Shown here piece after piece: positions 1 to 8,365 of a DNA stretch of 64,000 nucleotides (positions are counted from its first letter, which is position 1; every line of letters starts with the position of its first letter). This stretch comes from Porticoccus sp963974675 (GTDB lineage: Bacteria; Pseudomonadota; Gammaproteobacteria; Pseudomonadales; Porticoccaceae). The stretch covers positions 1 through 64,000 of the forward strand of contig CAXBDQ010000008.1 in the NCBI GenBank assembly GCA_963974675.1, written 5' to 3'. The notes below the pieces were generated by a model, which did not search any database, was not told the origin of the DNA, and saw only the letters and a list, made by a program, of their open reading frames with translations. The position numbers were made by a program, and so were the translations under genes.

Positions 1-52
1 TACTGGGATGAAAATTTGGTGTAAAAGCTTGACTAAGAACCATAGTCACTTG

Positions 53-1045
53 TTAAGTGTTTGCTTTGTCAATGTGCAAAACCTCACCTAATAATAGATA
101 TGCATTCAAAAATAATGAACTAGCTTCTTCTGATGAAACATCATTATGAACGCCAGTTGAAACTCGATCATATAAGTTTGATAGGTTCTGCCGTATTTTA
201 ACTTTTCTCGATTTACTTTCTATGCGCTGATAAACAAAGGCATTAATTCGGTTTTGATGTCTGTTAGCGCCTAGAGACACATCGTTCCCACCCATTTTAA
301 TGGTTTCTTCTGTAGGGGGAAAAATTGAATCAGCAAATGAATCAATAATTCTTCTTACTGTCGTTAATGCTTGGCTTATAGCCTCGACGTCACCTTCTGC
401 GAGCCTAGCCATTACTGAAGGTATTTGCTCTAAAACATCACCACAACTTGCTGAAATAAGAGTATCGACGTCTCGCTTGTATCTTTCGAAGATTGATTCA
501 GAGAGGCTATCAAACTCTTTTTCATAGTAAACCTCGGTGATGAAGTTATGTAGCAAAGCTAATACTCTACTTTTAATTGCACTGAGGCTGGAGATTTGAT
601 TTGTGGTTGCTGTTAATTGTTGCTCATGCATTTGCATAACTCGAAACGCCCAATCCCCGCTTGTATCTGGCGTCGACATTGATCGCAGTTTTATGTTTTG
701 AGCTTCAATTTTTGATTCCTGTTGCGCCAAAGGCCCCCAGTAAGCAAGTTCTTTTTCTCTATCGATCCAACGGCCAGTAATTCCTATGTATTTCAATGAA
801 ACCTCGTTAGTAGAGTTATAACCTTGCATTTCAAGATTAATCCACTGTTTGATTTCATCGGAACCTACCCATCGGGCAAGCCTTGATGCTTTTAATAGTA
901 ACGACTCGGCAGGTAAACGACTCAACTCAATATCATCGAGAAGCTCTTTCGCTAATTCTAAAATATGTTCTGATCGACTTTGTTCCAAAATTATTCCCTG
1001 TCTACTTGCTATGAGCTTGGATTTGACACTTAACAGCTTATTCAA
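53..1045 (-). CDS. AbiTii-domain protein (putative abortive-infection type)
   Basis: A 330-residue soluble protein with no signal peptide or membrane segment. Residues about 35-80 carry the pattern I associate with the AbiTii domain: an acidic helix, then LLLKASRLARWVGSDEIKQW and a following E-x-x-GY (EMQGY). The C-terminal two thirds are mostly helical, with a Ser/Gln-rich central part, and I recognise no domain there. AbiTii proteins are linked by name and by genomic context to abortive infection, but their biochemistry is poorly known, so phage defence here is inference. The start codon is TTG; no ATG occurs in the early frame, and a weak AAGG lies about 10 nt upstream. The gene sits at the window edge, so left-hand partners cannot be seen. 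To its right is the housekeeping gene tatD, about 300 bp away. Confidence 0.6.
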   Translation of the reverse strand: MNKLLSVKSKLIASRQGIILEQSRSEHILELAKELLDDIELSRLPAESLLLKASRLARWVGSDEIKQWINLEMQGYNSTNEVSLKYIGITGRWIDREKELAYWGPLAQQESKIEAQNIKLRSMSTPDTSGDWAFRVMQMHEQQLTATTNQISSLSAIKSRVLALLHNFITEVYYEKEFDSLSESIFERYKRDVDTLISASCGDVLEQIPSVMARLAEGDVEAISQALTTVRRIIDSFADSIFPPTEETIKMGGNDVSLGANRHQNRINAFVYQRIESKSRKVKIRQNLSNLYDRVSTGVHNDVSSEEASSLFLNAYLLLGEVLHIDKANT

Positions 1046-1359
1046 AAGCCTATGGCCTTATATCACTTTGGCCCCCTTATCTCGGACCATACGATTTTCG
1101 GTTAAGACTATTCTTCTTTATTTACAATGGGTTGGAGTAAGGGCGAGAGCTCTGTGATTTTGTAAAAGAAGCCTAATCCCTGCTCTTGTTGTCCAATTCA
1201 TTTCCGATCATAAATCAACACCTTTTAAAATCAAAGGGTTGGCTCATTTTTCCGTGAACAAGAGCCTGTGGCTGCTGATCTAGGGGCGTACGGTTTTATA
1301 TTTCGTATTATTGGGGGGCTATTTAAGGGTGGCTATATTTGTGATGGTATTAAATAAAT
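1046..1359. other. Intergenic gap between AbiTii gene and tatD
   Basis: No credible gene is visible in these 314 bases. They must hold the promoter of the leftward AbiTii gene. One 9-bp inverted repeat is present, GCTCTTGTT at 1182-1190 and AACAAGAGC at 1257-1265, 66 nt apart. This is too far apart and too short to call a terminator or an attachment site. Confidence 0.5.
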
Positions 1360-2187
1360 TTACAAACCAAGTCTGAAAAAATCTTTTGATGTTTTTGACG
1401 TTTTTTCTGCAATGTCTAACATGGTTTCTTCCCGTTGGTCTGCAATACCTTGTAATACCCAAGGTAGGAATGCGGGTTCATTATTCCGGTTTTTGGGTTT
1501 TGGTGTCATGGTTCTTGGTAGTAGGTAGGGTGCATCGGTTTCCAGCATCAGTCGGTTGAGTGGAATGTTTTTAATAATTTTTTGTAATTCCAGACCACGG
1601 CGTTCGTCGCAGACCCACCCGGTAATACCAATATGCAGGTTGAGGTCGAGATAATTAAAGAGTGCGGTTTTGTCGCCGGTAAAACAGTGGATTACTCCAT
1701 CAACGAGGTGGTCTCGATACTGTTTGAGTATTTCAAATTGCCGTTGGTGGGCGTCGCGTTCGTGCATAAAAACGGGCAGTTGCAATTCGGCGGCCAGCTC
1801 TAACTGTATTTCAAAGGCTTTTTCTTGCTGTGTGGGCGTGGAGAAGTTGCGGTTAAAATCCAGCCCTGTTTCACCGATAGCGACGACTTGTGGGTTGGAT
1901 GCTATTTCTTTTAATCTGCCCGGTGTTTCTACGGAGAGATGTTTTGCGTCATGGGGATGTATTCCGCAGGTGGCGTACAGCATGCCGGGGAATTCGTCAG
2001 CATACTGTTGGCATAGTTGGAGTACATTTTCGCTTTCTTCTTCACTGGTACCGGTAAGTATTAGTTGGCTGACATTGGCTTGTTGGGCCCGTTGTAATAC
2101 AGCTTCAAGCTCACCGTTAAAACTTTTATTGCTGAGGTTTACGCCGATATCAATCAGCGGTGCTGGGCTGGTAAGCAGGTCTGTCAT
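1360..2187 (-). CDS. tatD: TatD-family metal-dependent DNase
   Basis: A metal-dependent nuclease of the TIM-barrel TatD family (3'-5' exonuclease activity in E. coli TatD). It is TatD proper rather than the YcfH/YjjV branch: the N-terminus reads LIDIGVNL where the paralogues have an HxH, as in E. coli TatD. Other conserved stretches are GIHPHD, AIGETGLDFNRNFSTP, IHCFTG, GITGWVCDERRGLEL and LETDAPYLLPR, which include the metal-binding Glu, His and Asp. The frame is open to an ATG at 2232, but the family normally begins a few residues before the DIGVN strand, so I prefer ATG 2187 (275 aa). Neither start has a strong ribosome site. The gene stands alone, not in a tat operon. Confidence 0.9.
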   Translation of the reverse strand: MTDLLTSPAPLIDIGVNLSNKSFNGELEAVLQRAQQANVSQLILTGTSEEESENVLQLCQQYADEFPGMLYATCGIHPHDAKHLSVETPGRLKEIASNPQVVAIGETGLDFNRNFSTPTQQEKAFEIQLELAAELQLPVFMHERDAHQRQFEILKQYRDHLVDGVIHCFTGDKTALFNYLDLNLHIGITGWVCDERRGLELQKIIKNIPLNRLMLETDAPYLLPRTMTPKPKNRNNEPAFLPWVLQGIADQREETMLDIAEKTSKTSKDFFRLGL

Positions 2188-2376
2188 GTGCGTCGGTTTA
2201 TCATAGTTGTTGATCTTTTGTTTGCTGAGCATGTATTCATGATTGCCGCGATGGGTATATTACCGAAAAGGTCAATACATTTTTATGTAGTTTCAGGTTG
2301 CTTGGAGCCACTCTTTGTCCCCTAACTGTGAGCTTTACGGTACTTGTTTCTTTTCTATAAAAATTAAAACATAGAT

Positions 2377-2391
2377 TGATAATGATTATCA
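2377..2391. promoter_or_regulatory. Fur box (7-1-7 palindrome)
   Basis: TGATAATGATTATCA is a perfect 7-1-7 inverted repeat matching the Fur operator core. It lies about 70 bp upstream of the receptor start codon in an AT-rich promoter region. It predicts repression of the receptor when iron is plentiful. Confidence 0.85.
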
Positions 2392-2460
2392 TTTAGATTA
2401 GCATTGCCAAACTTTTTAACAAGCATACCTGAATAGCTGTAAAACTCCCGAGGATTAACT

Positions 2461-4629
2461 ATGACTAACAAATTCATGCTCTCTATTTTCACGGCCTCAC
2501 TGACCTTGCCTATGATGGCAATGGCTGCCGATGAAACAAGAGCAGATGATAAAATAGGAACCGACATTGAAACAATCTCCATCATCGGCTCCAGAGAGGA
2601 AGTGCGGAAGCTCGCCGGTTCAGGTGCGTTGATTGATCAGGAACAAATTTCTATCGAAGCGCCCACCGATATTAATCAGCTGCTAAAAACGGTACCCGGT
2701 ATCTATATCCGTGAAGAAGACGGCTTCGGTTTGCGGCCAAATATCGGTATTCGTGGAGCCACATCGGAGCGCTCTTCAAAGATTACACTGCTGGAAGACG
2801 GCATTATGATTGCGCCAGCACCCTATGCGGGGCCTTCAGCTTATTATTTCCCGACAACATTACGCATGAACTCTATCGAGGTGCTGAAAGGTGCACCTTT
2901 GCTGCGCTACGGGCCACAGACCGTCGGTGGTATCGTCAACCTGAAGTCAACACCGATCCCAGAATCCAATAGAGGCAAGCTGCGTTTGACCGCCGGTGAA
3001 GATGGTATGCGGGATATGCATCTGAATTATGGTGGTAGGTTTGATGGCGGGGAGCTGGGAGATTTTGGCTGGCTGTTGGAAACTGTGCAGCGTGATGCTG
3101 ATGGCTTCAAAAATGTCGACCGCAGCAGTCATGATACCGGCTATGACATCGAAGACTATATGGGCAAATTATTTTGGGAAATTGAAGGTCAGAGCCTGCT
3201 GTTGAAAGCGCAGTATTCCGAAGAGGTCTCCGACGAAACTTACCTTGGGTTAACAGATTCAGACTTTAGAAGCAGCTCAACACGTCGTTACGGACTATCC
3301 CTGCCAGATAAAATGAGCTTGCGACACAAAGGGTATAGTGCTGTGTATAACCGGGATCTGACCGACATCGTACGGATGACTGCGACCGGATACTATAATG
3401 AGTTTTCCCGTAACTGGTTCAAACTGAGTGGTGGGAGAAGCTTGATTAATGCGGCCAATTTGGGTGATGCCAATGCCCAAGCAGTTCTCGATGGCACTGC
3501 CGATATGGCTGGCCTGACTTATAAAAATAACGCTCGCGAATACGAATCTTATGGTTTGGAACTGAATTTTGCTGTTGACCTAGACGTTCATCAGCTCAAC
3601 CTTGGCGGTCGGCTCCACGAAGATGAAGTAGACCGGTTGCAACCGGTGGATGTCTATGACCAGGTGAGTGGACAGTTGACCTATGTGAGAACTAATCCCA
3701 TTTCCAGCAGTGATAATCGAGTGGAGGATGCCGAAGCAATGTCATTATGGCTGACTGACCATTGGCAGGTTACCGATGCATTGGCACTCAACTTATTCCT
3801 ACGCTATGAAAGAGTGCATTCTTCAGAAGAACGCTACACTGATGAATCTCGAAATACTATCAGTAGCAAAAAATCCAATCGTTCAGAGGAGCTGCTGCCC
3901 GGTATTTCCTTTACCTATGATCTTGATGATCAATGGCAGGTATTGGGCGGTGTTCACCGCGGCTTTTCACCCCTTGGTGGTAGCGCCGCAGAAGGAGAGA
4001 ATCCTGAAACCAGTGTCAATTATGAAGCGGGTCTTCGCTTCAGTGAAAATAGTTTCTTTGCAGAAATGATCGGTTTTTACAGCGACTTCGACAACAAATC
4101 CGAAAACTGCGCAGTGGCTAACCCTTGTAGTAATGGCGCCACCAGTGGTAGCTTTACCACTGGAGAAGCCGTTATTCAGGGTGTCGAGCTGACCGTGGGT
4201 AACCGTTTCCAGATCGGTGATTTTATGATCCCCGTCGACCTAGCCTATACCTACACTAAGGCTGAAATCAGCGAAGATGAAGGGGTCTTGGGCTTTGAGA
4301 AAGGTGACCGGCTGGCCGATATACCGAGAAGGACATTTAGTCTCCGTACCGGATTTGAAACTCCAATTGGCTGGGATAACTATATAGTCGCCAAATACAC
4401 TGACAGCTTATGCAGTAATATTGGCTGTGATAATGGTTCAACGTTCGGTAGAACTGATAGCCTGTTGGCAGTGGATTTTATCAGCCGCTATAGTCTCAAT
4501 TCGGACACAGTCGTTTATGCCAAAGTGGATAACTTGTTCGATCGGGATGAGATTATTTCCCGCCAGCCCGATGGTGCACGGCCCAACAAGCCGCGGACTG
4601 CTTCCGTTGGTATTGAATACGCTTTCTGA
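2461..4629 (+). CDS. FecA-like TonB-dependent outer-membrane receptor
   Basis: A 722-residue outer-membrane receptor that would import a ferric chelate using TonB energy. A signal peptide runs to about residue 22 (cleavage after AMAA). The plug domain spans about residues 45-160, with NIGIRGATSERSSKI and EVLKGAPLLRYGPQTVGGIV, the latter resembling FecA of the ferric-citrate system. A beta barrel follows and ends in the aromatic residue Phe (IEYAF), typical of outer-membrane barrels. It lacks the N-terminal signalling domain of true FecA, and no FecI/FecR genes lie nearby, so control probably rests on the Fur box. The ribosome site AGGA is 6 nt before ATG. A terminator follows, so it is a single-gene unit. 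The substrate (citrate or another siderophore) cannot be settled from sequence. Confidence 0.9.
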   Translation: MTNKFMLSIFTASLTLPMMAMAADETRADDKIGTDIETISIIGSREEVRKLAGSGALIDQEQISIEAPTDINQLLKTVPGIYIREEDGFGLRPNIGIRGATSERSSKITLLEDGIMIAPAPYAGPSAYYFPTTLRMNSIEVLKGAPLLRYGPQTVGGIVNLKSTPIPESNRGKLRLTAGEDGMRDMHLNYGGRFDGGELGDFGWLLETVQRDADGFKNVDRSSHDTGYDIEDYMGKLFWEIEGQSLLLKAQYSEEVSDETYLGLTDSDFRSSSTRRYGLSLPDKMSLRHKGYSAVYNRDLTDIVRMTATGYYNEFSRNWFKLSGGRSLINAANLGDANAQAVLDGTADMAGLTYKNNAREYESYGLELNFAVDLDVHQLNLGGRLHEDEVDRLQPVDVYDQVSGQLTYVRTNPISSSDNRVEDAEAMSLWLTDHWQVTDALALNLFLRYERVHSSEERYTDESRNTISSKKSNRSEELLPGISFTYDLDDQWQVLGGVHRGFSPLGGSAAEGENPETSVNYEAGLRFSENSFFAEMIGFYSDFDNKSENCAVANPCSNGATSGSFTTGEAVIQGVELTVGNRFQIGDFMIPVDLAYTYTKAEISEDEGVLGFEKGDRLADIPRRTFSLRTGFETPIGWDNYIVAKYTDSLCSNIGCDNGSTFGRTDSLLAVDFISRYSLNSDTVVYAKVDNLFDRDEIISRQPDGARPNKPRTASVGIEYAF

Positions 4630-4655
4630 TTAACAACCATACCTTCATATATTGA

Positions 4656-4686
4656 AACCTCCACCGCAACGGTGGAGGTTTTTTTA
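4656..4686 (+). terminator. Rho-independent terminator of the TonB receptor gene
   Basis: An 11-bp perfect stem, AACCTCCACCG / CGGTGGAGGTT, with a CAA loop is followed by a run of T. It begins about 27 nt after the receptor stop codon. The following stretch to 4905 shows nothing recognisable. Confidence 0.93.
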
Positions 4687-4905
4687 TTTCAACTTCGCCA
4701 AATCACACGATCAACGCCAAGATGATTGAGACGATATCTGACTAATATAGAACACGAGTCAAAGAAATATATCTAGCATATTGTCAGGGGCAGACGGCTT
4801 GCTATAGTGCCGGACAGTTTTTATGACTTTTTGCTATGAATGAAACCACTCCGTTCTACTGCTGGGCTTGTTAGTTATCCAAAGCCTTCGTCAACGATAG
4901 GGCAG

Positions 4906-6942
4906 CTATAACGATTGTTGTTTTTCTTTGTCACTGAGTATTTTTTGGTGGTTATCTAGGTGATGGGCATAGATCACCGAAAAGGCCAGTACATTTTGTA
5001 CGTAGTTTCGGGTTTCTTTGTACGGAATGGTTTCTATCCAGGCATCGAAGGGCAGCTTGCCCTCTGTTTCTTTTTGCCAGCGACTGACTCTATGTGGTCC
5101 GGCATTGTAGGCAGCGGTGGCAAGTATTCGGTTGTTGTCAAAACGTTCAAGCATTTCTTGGTAGTAGCTGCTGCCAAGGGCAATGTTGATACTGGGTTTA
5201 AATAGATCGTTGCTGTTGCGATAACGAATATTATTTTTGCGGGCAGTTTGTTTCGCCGTGCCGGGCATGAGTTGCATGAGGCCTTTGGCGCCAGCGGGGG
5301 AGGTAACATTGTGAGAAAGGGCGCTTTCCTGACGGGCTACGGCAAATAATAGGTGGATAGGTACTCCGGTTTTTTGAGCATTTTTTTCAAAATATTTTTT
5401 GAAAGCCAATGGAAAACGGAGGTCGATATCATCCCAGTAGCCTGCTTGAATCATGCTGGTAACGACACCGTTATGCCATTTCCATTGGCGGCTAAGGTGG
5501 GCGGCGGTAATCCATTGTGATTCGCTGAAATTACGGGTGGCCTGCCGCCATTCTCGATTTGCATACAGGTATTCTTTTTGATGGAGTAATTCTCTGGTGC
5601 GTGTGATACCGGGCAGGGTTTCTAGTGCAGCCAGTTGTTCCGGCGTGACCGTAGTACCTCTGTGAGCCATGCTGTAATCGTTGCCTAGCCACTCACTGCT
5701 AATGAATCCATAGAAGCTGCGACCAATGGACAAAGTTTCATAGGTGCCACTGTTAACAGTCTTTGGCGTTTTTGTTTTTGGTGTATTCGATTCTGTAGCC
5801 GTGGCGAGCTGTTGAGCTCGGTATGTCCAGTATTTCCAGCGGTCATCTTGCTGAAGTTCTTTTGGCATATGACCAATCCACAGTAGCACCTCTTGCCAGT
5901 TAGCCTTGCGCATGGATTCTCTTGTTCGCCACTCCAGTAGGGAGGTGTTTACGAAGTCTAGGTTGTCCGCGAGGTATATATCGGCTGAGGCTGCATGGTC
6001 CTGGTCATAAAGGCCTTTTACTAATGCGGTAATAATTTGGTTTTTCTGGGTGGGATTAAACGGGTAAATCTGACGATAACGTCCCCAATGTTTGAGTGCG
6101 CTGACGGCATCTACATAGGCTAAATGGCGAAGCCCGTGGGTGATGACGTTGTGAATTTCTTCGCTGTTCGTTTTTACATAGTGTTGACTGAAAAACTGGT
6201 AGTCGCCAACCACTCTGTGGTCGCGGTCAATACGGTAAAATTTATCTGCTAACTCTTGGTAGTTGGGTGTTGTAAAAAAGCGTTGCAGATAACGCGAAAG
6301 TTGATACTCGTGATTGAAAATGGCATCGGTATAACGCTGCCAGGCGATGGCTTCAGTAATATGATTATTTTTAATCAAAATTCCGAATAGTTTGTCGCAG
6401 CCCTTGGGTTGTGATTTGCCGACGGCCCAAAGTTTGATGGCTGCGGCGATGGATTGAGTTTTTTCGCCATCCCGAAAGCGTGCTAACTGGTAGTGACATT
6501 GTTGTTCTGTGGAGGCGGTTTGTGCATTGTAATCGATGAGGTAGTCCTGCCAGCGATCACGTTTTTTTAGTGTTTGCAGCCATCGGTACCGAAGCATTGC
6601 GGCGATGGGGCTACCTTCATGTTGGGATAAAAACTCCCGAACGTCGTGTCGGGGGTAGCTGTTTAATCGGTCAAACAGCGCCATGGCTTCCAGGTAGTGC
6701 TTAAGTGGGTAATCCCCCATTTTGGTGAGGGCATGCCGAAAGTGTGTTTGATTGCTAACTCTAAGTGCGTGCTTAGCCTCTTGGTAGAGTTCACGCTGCT
6801 TCTCTAATGAGGGGCCTTCGGAGCCTTGGGCGTAATGGGGGAGGGCTATAAAAATTAGTGTCGCGAACAGCAGGTTGCGTAGAGCTGAAAGCAGCAATGA
6901 CTCTTGCTGTAGACGAGTATTTGACTCCGTACATTGGTCCAT
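4906..6942 (-). CDS. slt: Soluble lytic murein transglycosylase Slt
   Basis: A periplasmic enzyme that cleaves the MurNAc-GlcNAc bond of peptidoglycan to give 1,6-anhydro products. At 678 residues it is the usual size for Slt70: a signal sequence (LLFATLIFIALPHYAQG), a long superhelical helix-pair region (about 50-470), then the family 1 catalytic domain (about 500-650). The catalytic Glu is about residue 539 in ARQESAL, followed by SPAGAKGLMQLMPGTA and AAYNAGPHRV, all classic motifs. A stretch rich in Thr/Pro/Lys (about 385-400) is probably a linker. The first ATG is used; there is no clear ribosome site, and a TTG 15 codons in would give a shorter signal peptide. Its products feed the recycling pathway to which NagZ in this window belongs. 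Confidence 0.93.
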   Translation of the reverse strand: MDQCTESNTRLQQESLLLSALRNLLFATLIFIALPHYAQGSEGPSLEKQRELYQEAKHALRVSNQTHFRHALTKMGDYPLKHYLEAMALFDRLNSYPRHDVREFLSQHEGSPIAAMLRYRWLQTLKKRDRWQDYLIDYNAQTASTEQQCHYQLARFRDGEKTQSIAAAIKLWAVGKSQPKGCDKLFGILIKNNHITEAIAWQRYTDAIFNHEYQLSRYLQRFFTTPNYQELADKFYRIDRDHRVVGDYQFFSQHYVKTNSEEIHNVITHGLRHLAYVDAVSALKHWGRYRQIYPFNPTQKNQIITALVKGLYDQDHAASADIYLADNLDFVNTSLLEWRTRESMRKANWQEVLLWIGHMPKELQQDDRWKYWTYRAQQLATATESNTPKTKTPKTVNSGTYETLSIGRSFYGFISSEWLGNDYSMAHRGTTVTPEQLAALETLPGITRTRELLHQKEYLYANREWRQATRNFSESQWITAAHLSRQWKWHNGVVTSMIQAGYWDDIDLRFPLAFKKYFEKNAQKTGVPIHLLFAVARQESALSHNVTSPAGAKGLMQLMPGTAKQTARKNNIRYRNSNDLFKPSINIALGSSYYQEMLERFDNNRILATAAYNAGPHRVSRWQKETEGKLPFDAWIETIPYKETRNYVQNVLAFSVIYAHHLDNHQKILSDKEKQQSL

Positions 6943-7096
6943 GTTGGTTTGTTATCGCCTGTAAACAGAGAGTTTGTGAGAAAAACAAAAGGTCGTTAGA
7001 TAGCCCGCTATGATAGTCAGGTCTCAGCTGATTAAACAGGGGAATTTTAGCCAAAGGGCTCTTTTTAAAGACCTGTTATGAAGACCTGAGTTTATA

Positions 7097-7116
7097 AGCC
7101 CCTCAATGGAGGGGCT
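7097..7116 (-). terminator. Possible terminator hairpin downstream of the usp gene
   Basis: AGCCCCTC / GAGGGGCT forms a perfect 8-bp stem with a 4-nt loop, located 32 nt beyond the stop of the leftward usp gene. The T-tract after the stem on the minus strand is poor, so termination efficiency is doubtful. Confidence 0.45.
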
Positions 7117-7148
7117 AGGGTAAAAAATCGGTGGCCGACGGGATAGAA

Positions 7149-7577
7149 TTAAACCCGAACGGCTAATACATCACATTCGGAGCCGTGTAATACGCCAGTA
7201 GAAGTGGAACCGAGAATTAGGCTTAGACCGTGACGGCCATGACTGCCAACGATCACGAGGTCCACACCATTTTCTGTAGCAAAGCGATGTATTTCATGGG
7301 AGGGTTGGCCAATGATGACGTGTTGGTCTTCTGGCTCAATGTTTAATTCTTTCCCTATGGCCTTTAAACGGTCTCTAGCTCGTTCTTCGAGTTGACTTTG
7401 GACATCGGTGAGGTCCATGGGTATATCGCCGCCGTAGGCAAATGACAGCGGCTCCTGAACGTGGATCAAACTCAGCTTTTGAGCACTTTCGGTGAATAGG
7501 CTCTTGACTCGTTCTACCACTTGCTGTGATTCTGGCGCTAGATCAAGGCCGATGAGAATATGTTTGTAGGCTGACAT
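7149..7577 (-). CDS. Universal stress protein, UspA family
   Basis: A 142-residue single-domain cytoplasmic Usp protein. It begins with the usual YKHILIGLDLAPES strand and ends with VIVGSHGRHGLSLILGSTST and CDVLAVRV. The G-x2-G-x9-G-S nucleotide-binding signature is nearly present but one residue short between the second and third glycines, so ATP binding is uncertain. Family members respond to starvation and stress, but the exact role differs between paralogues and cannot be read from the sequence. It is a single gene, transcribed leftward ahead of slt and separated from it by a hairpin. Confidence 0.9.
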   Translation of the reverse strand: MSAYKHILIGLDLAPESQQVVERVKSLFTESAQKLSLIHVQEPLSFAYGGDIPMDLTDVQSQLEERARDRLKAIGKELNIEPEDQHVIIGQPSHEIHRFATENGVDLVIVGSHGRHGLSLILGSTSTGVLHGSECDVLAVRV

Positions 7578-7716
7578 AGGGTTTTTCCATCGTCGATGTT
7601 AGTGTTTAAGTAAAGTGGTCATCTTAGCCGAAGTTAGTATTTAAGCACTCCTAGTCAAGTTGTAGCAGACAAACTAGAAGTAAACAACATCGTAAAAAAT
7701 AGCGCAGTAGAAAATA

Positions 7717-8211
7717 ATGACCTATTTACTAATAGCATTCGTATTGGCGATTATTTTGTCGCCACTCATGTGGTTTCGTCAATCACCTCGCCAGAAACTG
7801 ATTACGGATATGCGCAAGGAGGCTGCAGCCAAGGGTCTGAGGGTAAAACTAAGCAAGCCTGCTGATGCCCGAGAGGGGGAGGGTCGGTTGGAATACGTTA
7901 CTTATAGGTTGCCTTGGGCGACAGACTCAGACCCATCGATTGAGGCTGTTATGGAAAAATGGTTGCTGATTAAAGATACTCGCAGGGGAGATCCTTCTCC
8001 TTGGTCACCTTGGCAATGGCTGGGGTATGAATCGAACGAACTGCTACATGATGTTATCGGTGACGTCATTAAAAGCTTGCCAGCGGACGTGGTTGCGCTG
8101 GAAGTCTGTAAAAGTGGAGTCCTTGTTTTTTGGCAAGAACGCGGTTCATTGGACGATGTCACGGTGATCTATAACCAACTGCATAAGCTGAGAACAAGGA
8201 TACGAAACTGA
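7717..8211 (+). CDS. Conserved one-TM protein upstream of topA
   Basis: A 164-residue protein with one N-terminal membrane segment (about residues 3-20, YLLIAFVLAIILSPLMWF) and a basic cytoplasmic side (RQSPRQK), followed by a small soluble domain. I do not recognise a catalytic motif. Its position directly before topA matches, from memory, a conserved hypothetical gene in Pseudomonas, which suggests a real and conserved product. The ribosome site is weak. It ends about 150 bp before topA, which appears to have its own promoter. Confidence 0.72.
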   Translation: MTYLLIAFVLAIILSPLMWFRQSPRQKLITDMRKEAAAKGLRVKLSKPADAREGEGRLEYVTYRLPWATDSDPSIEAVMEKWLLIKDTRRGDPSPWSPWQWLGYESNELLHDVIGDVIKSLPADVVALEVCKSGVLVFWQERGSLDDVTVIYNQLHKLRTRIRN

Positions 8212-8262
8212 GTTAAAGTGCATGTATTTGTACCTTTATTACAAAGAATATTAAAAATTTCC

Positions 8263-8293
8263 TTGACCGACCCACGTGCGGCGCATGTATATT
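8263..8293 (+). promoter_or_regulatory. Candidate sigma-70 promoter of topA
   Basis: TTGACC at 8263-8268 is followed by TGTATATT at 8286-8293, giving a spacer of 17-19 nt depending on the hexamer chosen. It lies about 75-100 bp before the topA start codon. Read by eye only. Confidence 0.4.
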
Positions 8294-8365
8294 CGCCCCT
8301 CAGATAGAATTTCGTGGCTTACCAGCCTGCCATAAACCATCAATCAAAGAGTAAACAACAGTTCA

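Noticed and set aside
1182..1265. 9-bp inverted repeat GCTCTTGTT / AACAAGAGC as a possible attachment site or mobile-element end
   Set aside because: The arms are short and 66 nt apart, with no target duplication or transposase nearby; chance is sufficient.
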